From the NCBI RefSeq assembly GCF_037392515.1, contig NC_090295.1:18368001-18432000 (forward strand): a stretch of DNA of 64,000 nucleotides. Reading direction: 5' to 3'. The position numbers were made by a program, and so were the translations under genes. Source of the stretch: Haliotis asinina (lineage: Eukaryota; Mollusca; Gastropoda; Lepetellida; Haliotidae). Below are positions 58,150 through 64,000 of this stretch, piece after piece (the first letter of the stretch is position 1; each line of letters starts with the position of its first letter). The notes under the pieces were generated by a model. It made no database searches, was not told where the DNA came from, and saw nothing but the letters and a program-made list of their open reading frames with translations.

Positions 58150-61100
58150 GAGAGTTGCACCTCAGTCCAAACGTGTACTCGAAAAATATCAGTGTACATT
58201 TGGAAAATAATTAAATCCAGCTTTACAGTTGTAGACAGCACCATATTTTAGAGAGCGTGATGACACTGAAATCCATAGTTCACAAAGTACTTTCAGTGCT
58301 CTATGCAAACCACAGGTGTCTTTGTGTATAGTGTGCTGCCCTAAATAGTCAGACAGTACCCGTCAGCCCAATTTGAATTGAGCGCGCTTGACAACTCGCG
58401 TGTTCCCGTCCTTTCAAATCGCTCGCGCCCGGCGAATTGAACCTAATGTTAACCATTTGTAAAGAATTATTAAGCCCTGTGCCAACTTGCATAGCTGAAC
58501 CCGATGTTTACCTGATATGTCATGCTAACCTTTCCTTTTACATGTAACGTTATCACAAATAGACCGCACGGTTTGACTTTAACCGTGTCAACTAAAATAT
58601 GTACATTTGTATACAGTTTTACTTCAGGGTGTGATATTTTTAAAATAGATGGTTTGAAACATAACTGTATCATTTACAAAACTGATTAGGGCAACACCAC
58701 GAAGGTAGGTTTGTTAGGAAAGAGTTGGATTCAATCTATAAGACATCTTAGTGGCAAGCAACGTGTTTCATGTTTACAATAGTCCCCCTTAGTCGCAGAG
58801 TGCACATAGTTTAGAAATTTCCACATTGGGAAGATACCCTTCCAACTCATCAATTCACAATGTGGTCAACTCATACAAGATAATGATAGGAACGTTTTAA
58901 TTCAAGATTACAATCCGAAATCAGTGAAGATTTCAAAATAACCAATCAAGCATACACTTGTACATAACATGAAGTTACAGAGAGGTGAAAACCATAGCTT
59001 CACAACGTGTACTCTATGAAGACACGCATGACTGAGTGCGGTTGTCAATGCAAACCGTAGGTGCGTGCATAATATCTGAATGGAAGGATGTGGGGAAAAT
59101 GTTCAATGTCTGAATGATACACTGACTTGTATAGATACAACAGTTTAAGCAGTGGCGTCCGTGTCAGTATCGCTATAATACAAACACGAGTCGCTCGTTT
59201 GACATCCTTAGATGTATTTTATCTATAACTTGTTCACTACAGACTGTTTATAATCTAGCCTGTCGCACAGTCGTTTGCTAATACATATATTTAAACGTGC
59301 ACAACCAGCACTGAGGGTCAACTCAGTGTTGTATAGTAGCCTTCCTCACTGTCGTTTATGAGTTTTTTGGTTCCCAGGACACCAGAAAAGTCCCCTTAGC
59401 AATAAACAAGTCAGTTTGTGAATGATCCACGGTTATACATGGGTATCATCCTATTAGGAAGCAGATATAAGCGACTGACCGCCCATAACAGTGCCAACAT
59501 ACAGGCCTCGCGCCTTCCTGTGAAGCTTCCCATTCACAAATTGTGTGACCAGTGTACTACCGTATTTACGATAGGTTAGGCAAGATTTGTTATTTGAAAT
59601 AGGGCGTATTCACATTGTATATCCTCTCACTCAGCCTTTGTTTCTCAACATGAATGCATGGCACCTTTAAATAGACCAATTTCGGCTCTAACCACTTTAT
59701 GAATCATTGCTATGAGAGTGGTTAGCACTTTATATTTATAAACACATCGTAAATAACAGATTTCTGACTACAAAACTCGCCCGCGCACATGTCTAGGGTT
59801 AACATAACATTTTCAGCTTGTAAATAGTTGCACATGGATAATAGGAGAGTGTGGCCTTTGTACGGAATGCACTAATCCTTGTAAAGGTAAATCCATGTAA
59901 AATAAACTCACAATTTACATGATGACATTACTTTTTAGATGTATTGGTATGAACGGGAGATTTATAGATCTGTGAGGTGCCTGTCGATGTCTGTCCAGGG
60001 AGAACACATATTATCACCGAGGTACATGAAGGTTATATGCCATGCCAAGAAACTGCCAAAACAAGCAGTTCATTCACATCATTCATTAATTCAAGTCAAT
60101 CGGTTCAAAGCAAAGATGTGACATACGAATGGACAGTACAGTTCACTCTGGAACATCAACGTCAACAGAAAAGTCACTTTATATACACAGGATGCTACTT
60201 CAAGGCTTGACTGTCAACTTTTTGTAACACATTTCACACAGGTGAATATTCAGTTCACCGTCCCTATGCTGATATAAGGTTGAACGGTTATCTGTAGTCT
60301 ACACTTTATCCATTGTCTTGAACGATCTCCGTCCAGGGGTCCCAGTTTCACAACTCCTCTAACGTAGAGGGAAATTCGGCCTTTCTCATCGTTCAGACGC
60401 CTCAGTTTATGAGGTGTGTTTAACATATGAATCAAACTGAAAGCGTGGTGTTGTCTCCGCATCCTCTTCTGACTATCAGACACTTTCTACTTCCGGCACA
60501 TCTATCAAAGGCATGATCGCTTTCATCTTGGGTTTCAGGAGGAGTTTGATTTTATTTTTGAGAACGGATTGCTCCGTGGAAGGTTTCATATGTCCTAGGC
60601 TGTATAGTATGTTTTGAAACAGTGGTGCCTGTTCTTGGTATATTCCACCGCCAAGATGAGGGTATTGGCAGGACACCAATGTTTGATATGGCGCTGTAGA
60701 TCGGGCGTGATATCTATCAGCACCCCGCAATCCGAGCAAGCCATGGCCATAGTCCGAATCGGTTTCAGTTTGAGTGAGTGAATCCAGAGATTCTGTTGTA
60801 GTCAACTTCTCCCTAGGCAGATCAGGTTCAGACTGAACTTTGACTCGGTCGTTTTCCTCGTTCATGAGATTGACTTGCAGTCGATCCTAATCCTTGGTGG
60901 TAGGTTTTAGATCAATGACGAGTTGTCCAAAGGGTGTTTCAGCAACCTTTTCATACATGGATACACTGTGAAAAGCCCTTTTCAGCAACCTTTTCATACA
61001 TTCCCCTAAAGAGGTTCATTTGTTCGGGCAAAATTCTATGTCCAAAGAGTTTGATTTGCTGTTTATCTATGGGGGAATGAAACAGGCTGACATAATGTGC

Positions 61101-61510
61101 GTTGAAAGTAGTCTCTCGATTCTTTATCTCTCAGAAACAGATTTTGCACAAAGAGAAAGATCACTATATTCTTATGATGGGAGGTTTGAGTAAACAGCCG
61201 CGATATACGCTTATCGTGCATTGCTTCGGTCAGGAAATCATCCAACACTAATACTTTCCGCTGGTCAGCATCAAAGTAGTCCTCGTCCTTTTACAAAGGT
61301 AACATGAGGCAGATGGTCGCTGGTGTCCTGATACAAGGGTTGCCATTGAGTATAACATGAGATATAAAACACACAGAAATCAGATTTCTGATGCTCCTCG
61401 AACGTTTCTTGGGGCATTGGGAACATTCTGATGTAAGGATTTTCACATTCTTCGTGGATTTCACGGAAAACAGAATACATCGTGACGCGCATCTACAATA
61501 GGTGAGGAAA
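58150..61510 (-). mobile_element. Second Polinton-like fossil, inverted
   Basis: It is colinear in reverse orientation with about 30840-34900 of the intronic element. It holds an ATPase remnant ([18 protein letters not shown] region about 61060-61350), the Lys-rich frame (HKNK-type, 60476-60865), the small basic frame and a long stretch of the right terminal repeat (58150-59470). The outer terminus and the opposite inverted repeat are not recognisable, so it is truncated as well as broken in several places. Confidence 0.7.
61060..61390 (-). pseudogene. ATPase remnant of second Polinton-like fossil
   Basis: It shows [19 protein letters not shown] and, slightly further right, YTQWQPLYQ, both matching the intronic copy. 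The P-loop region is not seen. Broken. Confidence 0.6.
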
Positions 61511-61619
61511 ACATTCTAAAGAAATACTTACCTTTACACCGCGAACACCGTGTGCATCCAGATCTTGGCTATCACCACTGACAAATGACATATATTTATG
61601 CATTCATGTACACGTAATA

Positions 61620-62510
61620 CCGTGTAATTATTTACATGTCCCACATCCTGGTTCTCCTCCAGCCAATCAGTTCCCAACGTCAAGTTACGTGGATCATACT
61701 TATACTAGCAGTTGTATCTTTTATGCGTGTGCACCTCTAAAGGAATGCAATGACGATCAAAACGAACAGTTCCCAGTCTCTAAGGAGGACGTTCAACTGT
61801 CTCAAATGTCCATTGTAAACTGGTTTCCGACATGGACTAAAGTCAGGTGTGCGACAGAAAGCGGAGTGATCGGTAACCAGTTTAAGGGTGTCCTCCTTCA
61901 GATCATTCTCCAAGAGCGTAGCAAATATTCTGTTGCTGTTACAATGATGAAATAAAATAAACTCGATGATTCCATACTGTCAAAAAGCCTGGAATTGCTA
62001 AAGCAAAGTACGATTCCACCCCTCCCCCAAGCTCTTCCTCCCCAACCTCTCCCCGTCTCCTCTTTAATGCACGACAATTTTAAAGGCATGTTCATTGATA
62101 TGACACGAACAAACTTACTACTATCCTAGAGAAGAATTTGAGTTTCGTTGAAAGTGTATCAGTTATCCAGCAAAATGTAAACAACAACAAAACAAAGACA
62201 AAATAAAGATGTTGATTTCTGTCGGGAACCAAACCGGCCACTACCACATAAGCACACAACTCTAAAATGTTTATAGATCTAAGTATGATCTGGAAGCCTG
62301 TGGGTGCTCGGAGGCTGATGTCCCACAACTGAATGTAATAATGCAAAGAAAGTAGTAAGTTATAGTTCATATTTGTAGTTTAATTTTGTAACAATACTCC
62401 AGCAATATCACGTACGGCGGGGACACCAGAAATGGATTTCACACGTAATACCCATATGGGGATTTGACAGTTTGACAAATGAATGTTAGAAATGCTGACA
62501 AAGAATGACT
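61620..62510. repeat. Composite repeat, right part (second locus)
   Basis: The first 230 bases repeat 57600-57850. From about 61800 it matches 49500-50188 almost continuously (GCGACAGAAAGCGGAGTG, CTCCCCAACCTCTCCCCGTC), including a SINE core at its end (62395-62450). Confidence 0.8.
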
Positions 62511-64000
62511 TCATTTCCCTTTACATAGATTCTGAAGCCAAAACAAGCACCGTACCTGATTAGGAAATGGATTATATACTCGACAAAAAAAGTTAGAGAT
62601 ATATGTAAATTTTGAAATTATAAATAATGACACACTGATAAAATATCAATCGTTAAAATACCAATATCCATAACTTATTTTGCCCAGTATAATTACATCA
62701 TGTATTTGAACAGAACGATGAAAAAATAAGTTTTAGAGACTACACTGTTTGAAAAGAGAAATGATCTCAATTAAAGTATCACAAATGTTGCTGTAAAAAT
62801 TGAAAATACACGTAAAGAGGAAGGTCCTCTTGATACTGTTTCTTGTTCACCTGTTATGTATTGAATTTAAAACGTAAGCTTCAGATTACCTCTGACCTCA
62901 ACCAAATGACCTTCACCTTTAATACCCATGATATACCACCATGAGCCTCAAATACCTTAGAAAAAGTATTGTCATCAAATCATTACAATATTGCAAATAT
63001 ACTGATATATACAACTGATACTGATATAAAGAAACTTTGTCAACTCACAAATGCCTGTCACAGGGAACCGAATCAGTCAGTGTCTGATGAAATCCACAAG
63101 CCTACAAACAGCGCACGTGAAGTCTGTGACGCATGATCATATCACTTTCAACAATGTTCCCGTTTTAAGAACAAATCTTGGCATGGTCCCCGATATAAAA
63201 AGATACAAAAACATTTCATGAGCGGCTGAGAGTATTAAAAGGTTCAATACTACATCCAATGTATATTTATTCTGGGAAGTATCAAAAGCCTATGAAATAC
63301 AAGGATGATCATGGTATTGCACTTTTGAATCGCGATTGTTCTCTTCTAATTTTGTTTGTTTGGGTTTTTATTACAATCAGCAATGCACATTGGCATGGTA
63401 TGAGTGACAGTCTCAGGAAGCCCTTGGTCATACCTTGTCCACTAGAAATACAAAGTTATGTCCCTTGCCTGTTCAAATTTGTTGGGTCAAACCGTTGATT
63501 CGTTTAACCTCTGTCAAGACAGTGAAAAACATTGAGTGAGTGAGTGAGTGAGTGATTAACCGGGTTTAATGCCGCTTTGAGCGTGTCAGTTTGACAGGAA
63601 GGCATAATGTGCATTGTAGACAACGTCACTTTGGTAAAACTCATGAATGTGAGCGTTTTACTGAGGAAACTAGACACACAAACGGGATGACTATGATGTT
63701 CCAATCAAAGACGATCGAAGTCATGTAGAGCATACTGTGATCGTGCATTGTTAACCGTGCATGTTGAAATTGAAGGACGTTGCTGAACATCAGATTATTT
63801 CACATATCCAGTCATTCTGCCATGCCTGGCATGGGAGACCAAGTCGTTTCAGATATCTTTAACACATTCAGAGATATCACGAAATATGTTATCGATATGT
63901 ATATAACATTTTGAGATATATGTAATTATATTTTGGAATTGTGAAATGAACTTTATGATATCTTCCATTATTTAGCGATATCTTTAAAGCATTATTGATA
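62511..64000. other. Right flank
   Basis: AT-rich DNA without a supported gene. A (GAGT)n run and SINE-like tail (GTTTAATGCCGC) are at about 63532-63575. The last 150 bases repeat short GATATC/GATATATG motifs. Confidence 0.45.

Noticed and set aside
1-64000. CRISPR arrays, operons and bacterial-type signals
   Set aside because: The only regular array is a spacerless minisatellite, and gene structure is eukaryotic throughout.

Overview
The window is animal nuclear DNA, most likely from an abalone-like vetigastropod mollusc. The reasons are the spliced genes, the dense short interspersed repeats with an (ACTC)n tail and a head containing a CCGTGAAGGTCCC-type stretch, LINE and Polinton remnants, and two secreted family-31 glycosidases of the myogenesis-regulating-glycosidase (MYORG) type. 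Species assignment is inference; I ran no search.

Layout. (1) 1-10 kb: two intronless-in-CDS GH31 paralogues in head-to-head orientation (3150-5120 minus, 7820-9772 plus), each with signal peptide, both predicted catalytic aspartates and a polyA signal. (2) 10-22 kb: gene-poor, repeat-rich DNA. One arm of a ~3 kb inverted duplication (about 12.55-15.63 kb) carries orphan copies of the last two exons of the next gene. A minus-strand RNase-H-bearing LINE remnant fills 15.6-20.1 kb. (3) 22.2-46.4 kb, minus strand: a complete Gfo/Idh/MocA-type NAD(P)-dependent oxidoreductase gene that I assembled from splice sites and reading phase: 12 coding exons, 435 codons, every junction in phase. Exon 6 is duplicated, and the upstream copy is decayed. 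A 33-bp minisatellite abuts the exon 6 donor site. A 6.9-kb Polinton-like fossil with long terminal inverted repeats and a 6-bp flanking repeat lies inside intron 8. (4) 44.2-52.8 kb: a direct segmental duplication carries second copies of exons 1 and 4 upstream of the gene. (5) 52.8-64 kb: mostly non-coding. It contains a 1.95-kb TTAA-flanked non-autonomous DNA transposon, a second inverted Polinton-like fossil related to the intronic one, and long repeats shared with 48.2-50.2 kb.

How things fit together. The GH31 pair looks like a local gene duplication making secreted alpha-glycosidases. The oxidoreductase locus is the most dynamic: it has gained or duplicated exons at its 5' end, middle and 3' end, and has absorbed a virus-derived element in an intron without loss of its visible reading frame. 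No operons, CRISPR arrays or rRNA genes are present. The tRNA-like sequences I see are SINE heads, not functional tRNAs. Coordinates of repeats are approximate to about 10-30 bases unless a flanking duplication fixes them.
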